The position numbers and the translations under genes were made by a program. The notes under the pieces were generated by a model. That model had not been told where the DNA came from. It saw nothing but the letters and a program-made list of their open reading frames with translations, and made no database searches. This document shows positions 25,876 through 34,479 of a stretch of DNA of 64,000 nt, piece after piece (position 1 is the stretch's first letter; each line of letters begins with the position of its first letter). Source of the DNA: Albimonas sp963816545 (GTDB lineage Bacteria; Pseudomonadota; Alphaproteobacteria; Rhodobacterales; Rhodobacteraceae); NCBI GenBank assembly GCA_963816545.1, contig CAWFLE010000006.1, positions 248,001 through 312,000 on the forward strand. The letters run 5' to 3'.

Positions 25876-27715
25876 TCAGTCGAGGTCGAACCCGTCCTTG
25901 TAGTCGCGGGCAAGCTCCGGATCCTGCTTCTCCTTGCGGAGCAGGTGGTCGCCGACCACGAGGCACTCGATCTCCGTTCCCATGAAGCACCGGAATGCGT
26001 CCTGCGGTGTGCAGACGATGGGTTCGCCGCGCACGTTGAAGCTGGTGTTGACCAGCACGGGACAGCCGGTGCGCTGCTTGAAGGCGGAGAGGAGCGCCCA
26101 GTAGCGCGGGTTCGTCTCGCGGTGGACCGTCTGGACCCGCGCCGAGTAGTCGACATGCGTGACGGCGGGGATCTCGGACCGTGGAATGTTCAGCTTGTCG
26201 ATGCCGAACAGCGCGCGCTCGTCTTCCGTCATGTCCCGCCGCTTGGCCTCCGCGACTTCGGCGACCAGCAGCATGTAGGGGCTGTCGCACGTCGATATCG
26301 AACCAGTCGGAGACTTCCTCGCGCAGCACCGAAGGAGCGAAAGGCCGGAAGCTCTCCCGGTACTTGACCTTCAGGTTCAGCATCTTCTGCATCGTCGGAG
26401 ACCTCGGGTCGCCGAGGATGGAGCGGGCCCCGAGCGCGCGCGGCCCGAATTCCATCCGCCCCTGCATCCAGCCGACGGCCTGACCCTGAGCCAGCAGGTC
26501 CGCGGTCACGGAGACGACCTCCTCCGGCTGGAGCACCTCGTAGCGTCCGCCGACGGCGTCGAGGCCGGCCCTGATCTGCTCGCCCGAGAATTCAGGCCCG
26601 AGATAGGCGCCCTTCATGTGATCGAGATAGCCGTTCAGGGCCGGGCGCGGCACGCTTTCGTGCTGGTGGCTCACCGCGAGCGCGGCGCCCAGCGCCCCCC
26701 CGGCGTCGCCTGCCGCGGGCTGGATCCAGATCTCGTCGAAGACCTCCTCGCGGAGCAGCCGGCCGTTGGCCACGCAGTTCAGCGCGACGCCGCCGGCCAT
26801 GCACAGCCGCCGCTCGCCGGTGGCCTCCCGTGCGAAGCGGGCGAGGCGGAGAACCGCCTCCTCCGTCACCTGCTGGACGGAGGCGGCGAGGTCCATCTCC
26901 CGCTGCGTCAGGGGCGCCTCGGCCTTCCGCGGCGGACCGCCGAAGAGCGCGTCGAACTTCGGTCCGGTCATGGTCAGGCCGGTGCAGTAGTCGAAATACT
27001 CCTGGTTGAGGCGGAAGGAGCCGTCGGGCCGCAGGTCCATCAGGTTGTCGAGGATCGTCTGCGCGTAGCGCGGCTCCCCGTACGGGGCCAGACCCATGAC
27101 CTTGTACTCGCCCGAGTTCACCTTGAAGCCGGTGTAGTAGGTGAAGGCCGAGTAGAGCAGGCCCAGCGAGTGCGGGAAGTGGATCTCCTGCAGAATGTCC
27201 AGCTCGCGCCCCCGGCCCCATCCGACGGACGTGGTGCACCACTCGCCGACGCCGTCCAGCGTCAGCACGGCGGCGCTGTCGAATGGCGAGGGGAAGTAGG
27301 CGCTCGCGGCATGCGAATGGTGGTGCTCGGTGAACAGAAGCGAGCCATTCCAGCCCTCCCCCCCGTCGAGCTTTCGCAGTTCCTTGCGCAGGGCGCCTTT
27401 CTGGAACAGCTTCTCCTTGACCCAGACCGGCATCGACGCCTGAAAGGAGCGGAATCCGCGCGGCGCGGTGGCGAGATAGGTTTCGAGCAGCCGCTCGAAC
27501 TTGAGCAGCGGCTTGTCGTAAAACACCACGTGATCCACGGCCTCGAGGCCAACTCCCGCCTCCTCGAGGCAATAGGCGAGGGCATGACGCGGGAACCCCG
27601 CATCATGCTTCTTTCGAGTGAACCGCTCCTCCTGGGCAGCGGCGATCACTTTGCCGTCCTCCACCAACGCCGCGGCGCTGTCGTGGTAGAGGGCGGAGAT
27701 GCCAAGCACGCGCAT
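25876..27715 (-). pseudogene. Carbamoyltransferase (NodU/TobZ-type), one-base frameshift
   Basis: A two-domain enzyme of about 612 residues. The N-terminal ASKHA-like TobZ/HypF domain begins MRVLGISALYHDSAAALV and contains the HHHSHAASAYFPSPF iron/ATP site region. The C-terminal carbamoyltransferase domain has GRMEFGPRALGARSILGDP and YRESFRPFAPSVLREEV. The final 130 residues are in another frame. At 26290 one extra base breaks WFDIDCDSPYMLLVAE; removing it joins both halves, and the end KDGFDLD is normal. It would transfer a carbamoyl group from carbamoyl phosphate to a sugar hydroxyl. Starts at 27715. It belongs with the DUF5989 and SxtJ genes immediately upstream. Confidence 0.88.
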
Positions 27716-27729
27716 CGCCGACCGCCCCC

Positions 27730-27879
27730 TCAGAACAGGGTGTAGACGAAGGGAGCGACCGCGGTGCCCTGCGTCAGAACGAGAAGGCCCCCGAACACGC
27801 CAAGGACGATGAGGATGGGCACCAGCCAATACGCCTTGCGAGCCCTGATGAACGCCCAGATCTCTGAAATCATGTCCAT
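27730..27879 (-). CDS. Small membrane protein of the DUF5989 family
   Basis: A 49-residue protein: a short basic N-terminus (MDMISEIWAFIRARKAYW), one membrane helix (LVPILIVLGVFGGLLVLTQG) and a conserved tail SAVAPF-like TAVAPFVYTLF. This is the pattern of DUF5989 proteins found next to carbamoyltransferases. It begins at the first of two close ATGs (27879), with GGGA seven bases upstream. It sits between sxtJ-like and carbamoyltransferase genes with gaps of about ten bases. Its role is unproven; it may anchor the enzyme at the membrane. Confidence 0.85.
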   Translation of the reverse strand: MDMISEIWAFIRARKAYWLVPILIVLGVFGGLLVLTQGTAVAPFVYTLF

Positions 27880-27890
27880 GTCCGTATCCC

Positions 27891-28331
27891 TTAAAACTGA
27901 TGGTGGATATTGCTGATCATCGGGTCCGGCGAGGGCCGCCGGATCCAGTGGGAGCCTGCGGAGGCCCCCGCTTTCAATTGCAGCGGGTCGTGGCCCCGCA
28001 GCCGGAGGAAGAGGCCGATCGGGACGAACGCGATGATGAAGACCAGAAACAGGATCACCGGGTTCATGATCCGGGCCATGAGCTCGCCCAGGCGCATCCA
28101 AAGCCGGTTCACACGTTTCAGGCTCGAGGGCCGAACCAGCGCCAGCGCCACGAGAACGCCGCCGACGGCGAAAAGCGCGACGGAGACGTCGCCGACGAAA
28201 CCGTGCAGCCCAATGCGAATAGCTCCGATCGCGATGAGGATGCCGCCGACGGTCAGGCCGAAGCTGCGGTCCGACGGTCCGGCCGGTGGTCCGCCTATCG
28301 CCCCGGCTCGTTCGTGATGGTCGATGGTCAT
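27891..28331 (-). CDS. SxtJ-family membrane protein
   Basis: A 146-residue protein with a soluble N-terminus, then two or three helices in the SxtJ pattern (FGLTVGGILIAIGAIRIGLH, VALFAVGGVLVALALVRP) and a third near NPVILFLVFIIAFVPIGLF. The conserved basic stretch SSLKRVNRLWMRLGELM lies between them. SxtJ is known from saxitoxin and polysaccharide operons beside carbamoyltransferases, but its biochemistry is unknown. GGAGGAG lies before the ATG, which overlaps the upstream stop by ATGA. It is expected to work with the DUF5989 protein. Confidence 0.88.
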   Translation of the reverse strand: MTIDHHERAGAIGGPPAGPSDRSFGLTVGGILIAIGAIRIGLHGFVGDVSVALFAVGGVLVALALVRPSSLKRVNRLWMRLGELMARIMNPVILFLVFIIAFVPIGLFLRLRGHDPLQLKAGASAGSHWIRRPSPDPMISNIHHQF

Positions 28332-28798
28332 CGCGGTTCTCCTCCAGGATCGGCGGGGACGAAATGGCGCTCAGCCGCGGCCGCGAGGGCGGGACCGTTC
28401 CCGAGGCCTGCGGCGTCAGGCTGGAGCCGGCCGCCGAGCCCGCGCCTCGGGAAGGCCCAGGTGGGACGCACGCACATGCGCGGCGCAAGAGCGCGCATGG
28501 CTTCGAGGAAGGCGGGACTGTCCCCGAAGACGTCTCCGCAGATCGAAACGGCGCGGGAAAGCGCGGTCGTGTCGGAGGTCCGGATGTAATCGACGCCCAG
28601 GATGTCGAGGGGAAACTGCGGGACGATCGCGTCCATGGAGGCGTCCACCATCCTTGCGTCGACGTCGGTCAGGCAAAGAGCGACGCGTCCGCTTCGACTG
28701 GCCCCGTAAGCGCGATGAAGCAGCGCCGCCGGCACGCGGCCCGCCGCGTCGAGCGCCACCTCGACCACGGCCTGGAGGCGCTCGGTCCGCCCGTTCAT
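28328..28798 (-). CDS. Unknown protein of the carbamoyltransferase operon
   Basis: A 156-residue protein, coupled by ATGA overlaps to the lyase gene upstream and to the SxtJ gene downstream. I recognise no family. It is rich in alternating hydrophobic and charged segments, such as RVALCLTDVDARMVDASMD and LDILGVDYIRTSDTTALSR, suggesting a folded cytoplasmic domain of alpha/beta type. There is no signal peptide or membrane helix. It may be a nucleotide-sugar or regulatory protein of the operon; that is inference from position only. Confidence 0.65.
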   Translation of the reverse strand: MNGRTERLQAVVEVALDAAGRVPAALLHRAYGASRSGRVALCLTDVDARMVDASMDAIVPQFPLDILGVDYIRTSDTTALSRAVSICGDVFGDSPAFLEAMRALAPRMCVRPTWAFPRRGLGGRLQPDAAGLGNGPALAAAAERHFVPADPGGEPR

Positions 28799-30315
28799 GG
28801 CCGCGCCCCCTCGGACCGCCGCGCAAGATCGCGCACGGCCGAGACGAACGTCTCGCTGCGGATCCAGCCGTCTTCGACCACCCGGCCCGCCTCGTCCTGC
28901 AGCTCCACCAGGCGGCGCAGGGCATCGCCCGGGCAGGCAAGCGGTTCGAACACCCAGTCCCAGCTGTCGAAGACGCTCGGCTTCTCTCCGGCCGCAACGC
29001 GGCGCGCGAGGTCGAGCGACCCGTCGATCCCGAAGCCGCCGACGAGCGAGTAGCCCTGCCAGAGATCGTCGTCGTCGTAGCTCAGGTCTCCGTTCGCGCG
29101 GACGTAGACCGGGCGGCCGGCGCCGATCTCGTAGAAGCGCGCCCAGAGGCCGGACGGCAGCCGGCTCTTCTCCAGCCATTTCGCCGCCTCCAGTGCGCCC
29201 TCCAGGTAGCGCGGCCTGGAGGTCCGGACGTAGAGTTGGAGAAGCGCTTCCATGGCGCCCGCAGTCTCGCGCGAGGCCACCGCCGGCGGCTCGAACGCCC
29301 GGCCCCAAACCGGCTTCAGGTCCGCGTCATAGGTCTGGGCCCAGCCGCGCTGCGGCTCGGGAAGCTGCGCGGCGAGCAGAAAGTCGCCGCTTCGCATCGC
29401 CGAGGCGAGCAGATCGGGCCGGCCCAGGCGCCTTTCGGCAGCCAGCAGCAGGCGGATCACATCCCTCACCACGTGGTCGTTGACGACGAGATAGGGGGCT
29501 TCCACCGCATCGCGGTCGAGCAGGTAAGTCGGATCCTTCGCGTTCTCCGGGATCTTCGCGAGGATGCCCGCGCTGCGCGCGCGCCAGGCGGCCGCGAATT
29601 CCCGGTGCGGGTAGACCCGGTCCAGGAACACGGGCCAGGCGCCGTTCGGATACTGCGCCGCGAGAAGATGCTCGAGGGCGTAGTCTATCGTTTCCTGCGC
29701 GGCGGCGTCCTCGACGCCGGCCGTTGAGACGTACCACAGCAGAAAGCCCAGGATGCCCTGCGTGATGTTGTCGTCAAGCGAGCCCCTGTTGCGCGGCTCG
29801 TTGCCCCCGATGCTCGCGCAGGCGCCGCCGGTCGTCCCGTCCTGCCGGTAGCACCAGCGCTTGCGCGCGTCCGGCTCGGTCTCGGTGAAGTTGAACCAGC
29901 CGCCGGAGGCGAGCTGGCCGGACCGGAGCGACTCCGCCACGGTCGCGGCCGCGTTCGCCCAGCGCGGATCGCCCGTCAGCTTGTTGAGCACGAGATAGGC
30001 GGCGCCGACGGCCGGGGTGCCGGGCGACTGGTTCCAGACGACGCCGTCCTCGACGACGCCCCCTTCGCCGCTGCGAACGGAGAGATCTTCGGACCACGCA
30101 TAGACGTAGCCGCCGGCGACGGAGGCATGGTCGAGGAGGAACGTCCCGGCCATTTCCGCCGAATCGATGGCCTCCTGCGATGCCGGTTCGGTGGAGGCGC
30201 ACTCCTCGGCGAGTACGCCATGAAGCGGGGCGGCCGTGAATGACAGCCCGCCGACAATGGCTGAAAGCCACGCGCAGCCTTGCCGGCCGCTATACTTAGC
30301 GCTGAACATAATCAC
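28795..30315 (-). CDS. Pectate lyase, polysaccharide lyase family 10-like
   Basis: A 506-residue protein with a signal peptide near the start (LSAIVGGLSFTAAPLHGVLA), so it is exported. The mature part is an alpha-helical (alpha/alpha)-type protein with the repeats found in PL10 lyases: GGWFNFTETEPDARKRW, GSLDDNITQGILGFL and WARFYEIGAGRPVYVRANGD. The last contains the typical aspartate/tyrosine-rich segment that binds uronate. PL10 enzymes cleave polygalacturonate by beta-elimination. It is the first gene of the carbamoyltransferase operon. Its presence suggests a uronic-acid-containing polymer, but the substrate of this member is not established. Confidence 0.85.
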   Translation of the reverse strand: MIMFSAKYSGRQGCAWLSAIVGGLSFTAAPLHGVLAEECASTEPASQEAIDSAEMAGTFLLDHASVAGGYVYAWSEDLSVRSGEGGVVEDGVVWNQSPGTPAVGAAYLVLNKLTGDPRWANAAATVAESLRSGQLASGGWFNFTETEPDARKRWCYRQDGTTGGACASIGGNEPRNRGSLDDNITQGILGFLLWYVSTAGVEDAAAQETIDYALEHLLAAQYPNGAWPVFLDRVYPHREFAAAWRARSAGILAKIPENAKDPTYLLDRDAVEAPYLVVNDHVVRDVIRLLLAAERRLGRPDLLASAMRSGDFLLAAQLPEPQRGWAQTYDADLKPVWGRAFEPPAVASRETAGAMEALLQLYVRTSRPRYLEGALEAAKWLEKSRLPSGLWARFYEIGAGRPVYVRANGDLSYDDDDLWQGYSLVGGFGIDGSLDLARRVAAGEKPSVFDSWDWVFEPLACPGDALRRLVELQDEAGRVVEDGWIRSETFVSAVRDLARRSEGARP

Positions 30316-30612
30316 TTCGACGACACCAGAATAAATGCGTGTCCTTGAAATAGCCTACGCGAATCGCTGAGGCGCGCAACTCAAATTCGAGCAACCAGCG
30401 AATTCGGGCTCGCGAGGCGAAGCTCAGGCTGGCAGGCGCGGCCGGAGGAGAGGCGGCAAGCCCGGCGCCCGCGTTGGCGACGGTGCTGGGCGCCACGATC
30501 GAGACGGTTCAGGACCTCCCGGCGCGCTCAAGCCGGTGCGGCGCCAGCCTCTCCCGGATAGGCCGGGGCGGCGACGGCCATCAGGCGGGGAAGCGGCCTT
30601 GCCCGCGCGCCG
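30316..30612. other. Gap between two lyase genes
   Basis: This gap of 297 bases separates the PL10 start from the PL1 stop. The part next to the PL10 gene (30316-30420) is AT-richer than its surroundings and probably holds the PL10 operon promoter; I cannot fix a single -35/-10 pair. No frame here has a coding look. Confidence 0.4.
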
Positions 30613-32103
30613 TCAGGGGAGACCGCGCGCCGACTGCGCCCGCGCGCCGACATCGCCGGCGAGGTGCGAAAGGTAGCCTTCGAGGTTGCTCCAGCCGTCG
30701 CCATCGGCGTCGGCCCAGGCGTCGGAGGAGTCGGCGGGGTCGTGGCCGGGACGTCCGCGCTCCCAGTGGTCGGGCATGCCGTCGCCGTCGCCGTCCGGGG
30801 GGGCGACGACGAGCGGGAGCGTCGGCCAGCCGCCCGCCTCGTGGGGCGCATCGACGATGCGGCCGTCGCAGCGCGCGATCTCTTCAAGAAGGCGGGAGTC
30901 GAGGGCGTCGGCAGGCATGGCCGCCGACCGCGCGCCGGCGGTCGAGAGCACCTGAATGAGCGCGTCCTCCGGTTTCGGGATCGGAATGGTGGTCGCCTCC
31001 GGTGGCGAGGGCGAGAGGATCTCCCGGTCGGACGCCTGCACCTCGGCCGGCGGCGGTCCCGCGCACCCTCGCCCCGTGACGGCGAGGTTGTCCGACGCAT
31101 GGATCACGAACGCCGCGTCCTCCCGCCTGCGCTCCGCCCGAAGCGTCGGCGGGCGTTTGGGGCCGACGCGGGTCGCGGGGCCGGCGACGGCCACGTTCCC
31201 GGCGAAGGTCACGAAGACATCTCCGCGGTCGTTGGCGATTTCGGCGAAAGCGCTGCCGCCATTGTACATGACGTTGCCCAGGATCTCCACCGGCCCGAGG
31301 ACCGTCGCCTTGATCTCCGGGTTCCGGTCCCGGTTGTTTGCGAAGAGGTTGAAGAGCATCGACACGCGCCCGCACTCGCCGCCGGCGAACTCGGACGAGC
31401 AGATCAGCGCGCCCTTCGAATGCGCTCCCTTCGGATGATTCGACCGTTCCAGCCCCCAGGCGGCGATGCTGCGGGCGATGGTGATGTCCCGGGCAGGCTC
31501 CGCGGCCGCGTGGACGCTGAGGTTCTGGTCGGTGGCGAAGGCGATCGAGAGGCGGTCGAGATAGACGTCGCGAGATCCCTCGACGAGAATCCCGCTGACG
31601 GACGGACCCGGCCTCGCGCCCGGCCCCGGACGCAGCTTGAGGAACCGGATCAGAACGTCGTGGGAACCGATCACCATCAGGGGACTGCGCCACGCTTGTC
31701 CGAGGCGCAGCTGGACACCTTGCCCCGGCGCCGTCTGACCGGCGATGTAGACGTTCGAGCCGACCCGGATCGGCCGATCGACGACGATGTCGCCGCCGAT
31801 CGCGAAGACGCAGACGCGCCCGTGCGCGCCTCCCTCGGCGCAGGCGCGAAGGGAACCCGGACCGTCGTCGGCGAGCGTGTCGATCCGGACGACTTCGCCG
31901 CCTCGCCATCCGTCGGCGTGCCGTCCGTAACCCATGGCTCCGGGAAAGGCCTCGGACCGGCCCTCGTTCGGCGAAATCGCCATGGCGACGCAGGCGGCCA
32001 GCAGCCGTGAGGTGCGTGCCGTCCGGAAGCGCGGCCCCCCGCTAGGGTCAGGCGGCGGTGCGGCGGTATTGCGGGCGCCCGCCGTAGTGGCGAGAAGCAT
32101 GAC
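30613..32103 (-). CDS. Pectate lyase-like protein, polysaccharide lyase family 1 type
   Basis: A 496-residue exported protein. GAGG lies six bases before the ATG at 32103; the signal peptide is LLAACVAMAISPNEGRSEA. The mature protein opens FPGAMGYGRHADGWRGGEVV, the start of PL1 right-handed beta helices. It shows IAGQTAPGQGVQLRLG, VLIRFLKLRPG and the ladder SIAFATDQNLSV, followed by NNRDRNPEIKATVLGPVEIL. The C-terminus carries calcium-binding DGDGDGMPDHWE and DADGDGWSNLEGY repeats of the thrombospondin type 3 kind. It overlaps the Wzc-like gene by 56 bases, so the two are co-transcribed. It likely cleaves a uronate-containing glycan outside the cell. Confidence 0.85.
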   Translation of the reverse strand, partial: VMLLATTAGARNTAAPPPDPSGGPRFRTARTSRLLAACVAMAISPNEGRSEAFPGAMGYGRHADGWRGGEVVRIDTLADDGPGSLRACAEGGAHGRVCVFAIGGDIVVDRPIRVGSNVYIAGQTAPGQGVQLRLGQAWRSPLMVIGSHDVLIRFLKLRPGPGARPGPSVSGILVEGSRDVYLDRLSIAFATDQNLSVHAAAEPARDITIARSIAAWGLERSNHPKGAHSKGALICSSEFAGGECGRVSMLFNLFANNRDRNPEIKATVLGPVEILGNVMYNGGSAFAEIANDRGDVFVTFAGNVAVAGPATRVGPKRPPTLRAERRREDAAFVIHASDNLAVTGRGCAGPPPAEVQASDREILSPSPPEATTIPIPKPEDALIQVLSTAGARSAAMPADALDSRLLEEIARCDGRIVDAPHEAGGWPTLPLVVAPPDGDGDGMPDHWERGRPGHDPADSSDAWADADGDGWSNLEGYLSHLAGDVGARAQSARGLP

Positions 32104-34327
32104 GAACCTCGTCCGTATCGCAGATAGCCGCCCCTGCGAGCGGCATGGGATGGTCCCGGAGATAGGCGCGAACGTCGCGAAGCGTCTCCTCCCGCGCGAC
32201 GCCCCAGCGCACCGCAAGGACGAGCGCGTCGGCCTCTCCGGCCAGAAGCTCGGCATCGTTCGAGATCAGCAGCGGCGTGCCGTGGACGACGATCATGTCG
32301 TAGCGACCCCTGAGCTCGGCGAAGAGTTCCTTGATGCCCCTGTCGCTCAGCATCCCTACCTGCCGCCGTGCCTGCGGACCGGCCAGAAGAATATCGAGAT
32401 CGTCCAGGCCAGGGTGGGCGACGATGCATTCGTCGAGCCGACATTGGGCGTCGAGCGCGGCGTCAGCCCGGGACTTCGCGGCATCCAGGCCCAGCGCCCC
32501 CGCGACGGTTTCCTGGGCCAGGGTGAGGTCGACCAGAATGGTGCGGCGGCCATCCATCGTGGCGGTCGCGGCAAGCCCGGCGGCCACCGTCGGCGCGCAT
32601 TCGCCGGGCAGGCTCGATCCGACGAGAACCACCTGAACCGGTCGCCCCTCTCGATACCGCAGGACGCCCCTGAGCAGCGCGCGCAGTTCATCGGCGAAGG
32701 GGGACCCGGGCCGCGCCGTCGCGAACGTCACCGGGCAGGGCCGAGCGCCGAAGAGCCGTCGTTGCAGCCTTGGGATCTGGGCGATTCCCGGCGCGCCGAG
32801 GATCTCGCGGATCCTGGCGACGCTGCGGATCCTCGTGTCGAACCCCTCAAGCAGAAGCGCCAGCGCAAACGCGACTGCCGCGGCGCCGAGCGTCGCGCCG
32901 GCGATCAGCACCGGACGGTTCGGGCGCGACGGGAACTGCGGCGTCTCCGCCTCGGACAGGAAGCGCGCGCTTGGCGCCAGCGTCTCGATCTGGCGGCCGA
33001 GCGAGCCGAGGCTCTGGACCAGTTCCTCATAGCGGCGACGCTCGAACAGCAGACGGCCCTCCGTCTCCCGCTGCTGGATCTCCGCGATCCTGCGGGTGCG
33101 CTGCCGAGCCTCGAGTTGGCTAAGTTCAGCCGTGAGGGCGTCGACCCTCGCCGAGGAGACGTCGATCGCGTGCCGGTGTTCGTCGACGATCCTGCGCACC
33201 TCCTCGTCTACCTGCCGTTGCGCGCGCTGGCCGCGCGCAACCAAGGCGCGGACCTCCGGATGCTGAGGCCCGTAGGCGACCGAGAGGTCGTCGAGGCTCC
33301 GCTGGAATGCCGAGACCTCGGCGCGGAGCGAGAGGAGCAGCGGGCTCGTCTCACCCGCATCGGCGTAGGTTCCTGCCTCGAGGCCTGCCATCGCCTGCTC
33401 GAGGTTCGCTTTCGCGACGGCCCGCTCCGCGACTGCGGTCGCCAGCCTGTCTCCGATGGCGGAGATCTGCTTGCGCAGGACGTCCCCCTCGCCCGAACTG
33501 GCCAGGTCATTGGCGTCCGCAAAGTCCAGCACCTCGCGCTCCAGCTCGGCGATCTTCTTCGCCAATCGCTCCGCCCGGACGCTGAAGAAGCGGTAGGCCT
33601 GCTCCGCCGCCTCCCGCTTCAGATCGAGCGACCACTCGATGTAGAGGTGGCCCACGGCGTTGGCGATCTCGGCTGCACGGGCAGGATCGGGATGCGTGAC
33701 GCGGATGGCGACCGCGAGGCTCTCGGAGTTGCGGATGACTTCCATATGGGAGATGAGCGCCGTGATCACGCGGTCGCGAACCTTCCTGTCGCCGCCGCCA
33801 GGCGTGGCCTGCTCCGGAACCTCGCTGTTCGCCGGCGACTCGCCGCCGCCCTGCGGCTTCTCCGTCTTCACGACCGCCACGGGGGCGGTGGCCTCCGCGC
33901 CCATGCCGATCAGGGTCTTCAGCGATCCGAGGACACCCCCGTCTTCGTCCAACAGGAAACTATCCTCTGCGAGTCCCAGCGAATCGACGAGCATGCCCAC
34001 GAAGAGCCGTGTCTCTATGACGTCCATCTCGGTTTCGATCGCGCTGAGATCGAACTCCTCGCGCTCGAAGGAGGCGGCATCCTGAAGCAGCCGCGTGTCG
34101 CTTCGCTCGAACACGAGGACTGATTCGGCTCTGTAGCGTTCGGGGATCAACGGGGAAATCAGGCTGGCGAGCACAAGCGCCGTCCCGGTCCACCCTAGAA
34201 GAAACCAGCGCCGCCGCCTGAGAAAGCGGACCATGTCGCCGAATCCCGCCGACCCCGAAGCATCTTCGTGCGGGCCATCGGATTGCTGGCGAGAGGCCAG
34301 CAGGAACTCGCCCAGCTGACTGTTCAT
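32048..34327 (-). CDS. Wzc/ExoP-like polysaccharide co-polymerase, Walker A lysine absent
   Basis: A 759-residue inner membrane protein of the PCP-2a layout. An N-terminal Wzz domain has its first helix near residues 40-60. A long periplasmic coiled-coil region (about 250-440) follows, then a second helix near 480 (VLIAGATLGAAAVAFALAL), and finally a cytoplasmic nucleotide-binding domain. In the last domain the Walker A motif reads GSSLPGECAPTV instead of the usual GxxxxGKST, so the ATP-contacting lysine is gone. The tail has few tyrosines (QYRRTAA). It probably controls chain length and export but may not be an active tyrosine kinase. It begins without a clear ribosome binding site; no neighbour lies nearer than 150 bases upstream. 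Confidence 0.9.
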   Translation of the reverse strand: MNSQLGEFLLASRQQSDGPHEDASGSAGFGDMVRFLRRRRWFLLGWTGTALVLASLISPLIPERYRAESVLVFERSDTRLLQDAASFEREEFDLSAIETEMDVIETRLFVGMLVDSLGLAEDSFLLDEDGGVLGSLKTLIGMGAEATAPVAVVKTEKPQGGGESPANSEVPEQATPGGGDRKVRDRVITALISHMEVIRNSESLAVAIRVTHPDPARAAEIANAVGHLYIEWSLDLKREAAEQAYRFFSVRAERLAKKIAELEREVLDFADANDLASSGEGDVLRKQISAIGDRLATAVAERAVAKANLEQAMAGLEAGTYADAGETSPLLLSLRAEVSAFQRSLDDLSVAYGPQHPEVRALVARGQRAQRQVDEEVRRIVDEHRHAIDVSSARVDALTAELSQLEARQRTRRIAEIQQRETEGRLLFERRRYEELVQSLGSLGRQIETLAPSARFLSEAETPQFPSRPNRPVLIAGATLGAAAVAFALALLLEGFDTRIRSVARIREILGAPGIAQIPRLQRRLFGARPCPVTFATARPGSPFADELRALLRGVLRYREGRPVQVVLVGSSLPGECAPTVAAGLAATATMDGRRTILVDLTLAQETVAGALGLDAAKSRADAALDAQCRLDECIVAHPGLDDLDILLAGPQARRQVGMLSDRGIKELFAELRGRYDMIVVHGTPLLISNDAELLAGEADALVLAVRWGVAREETLRDVRAYLRDHPMPLAGAAICDTDEVRHASRHYGGRPQYRRTAA

Positions 34328-34479
34328 GAAATAGAAACACTCATAGGTGTGTCAAACGCCCAATAAAATCACCGAAAGCGTACAGGAGTTCCAACCTCAC
34401 GCTTCAACTACTTTTTTCTCAACGTTCGGGTCATGGCGCTCGCCTGAAATCGTGAAACCCCCTAAGCTCGGGGAACAAT

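Noticed and set aside
26618..27745. Plus-strand frame opposite the carbamoyltransferase
   Set aside because: Mirror of a conserved enzyme, with the usual valine/glycine/arginine-rich shadow composition.
30640..30820. A dockerin domain at the end of the PL1 lyase
   Set aside because: The DGDGDG and DADGDGW repeats fit calcium-binding thrombospondin-type linkers; the paired F-hand repeat of dockerins is not seen.
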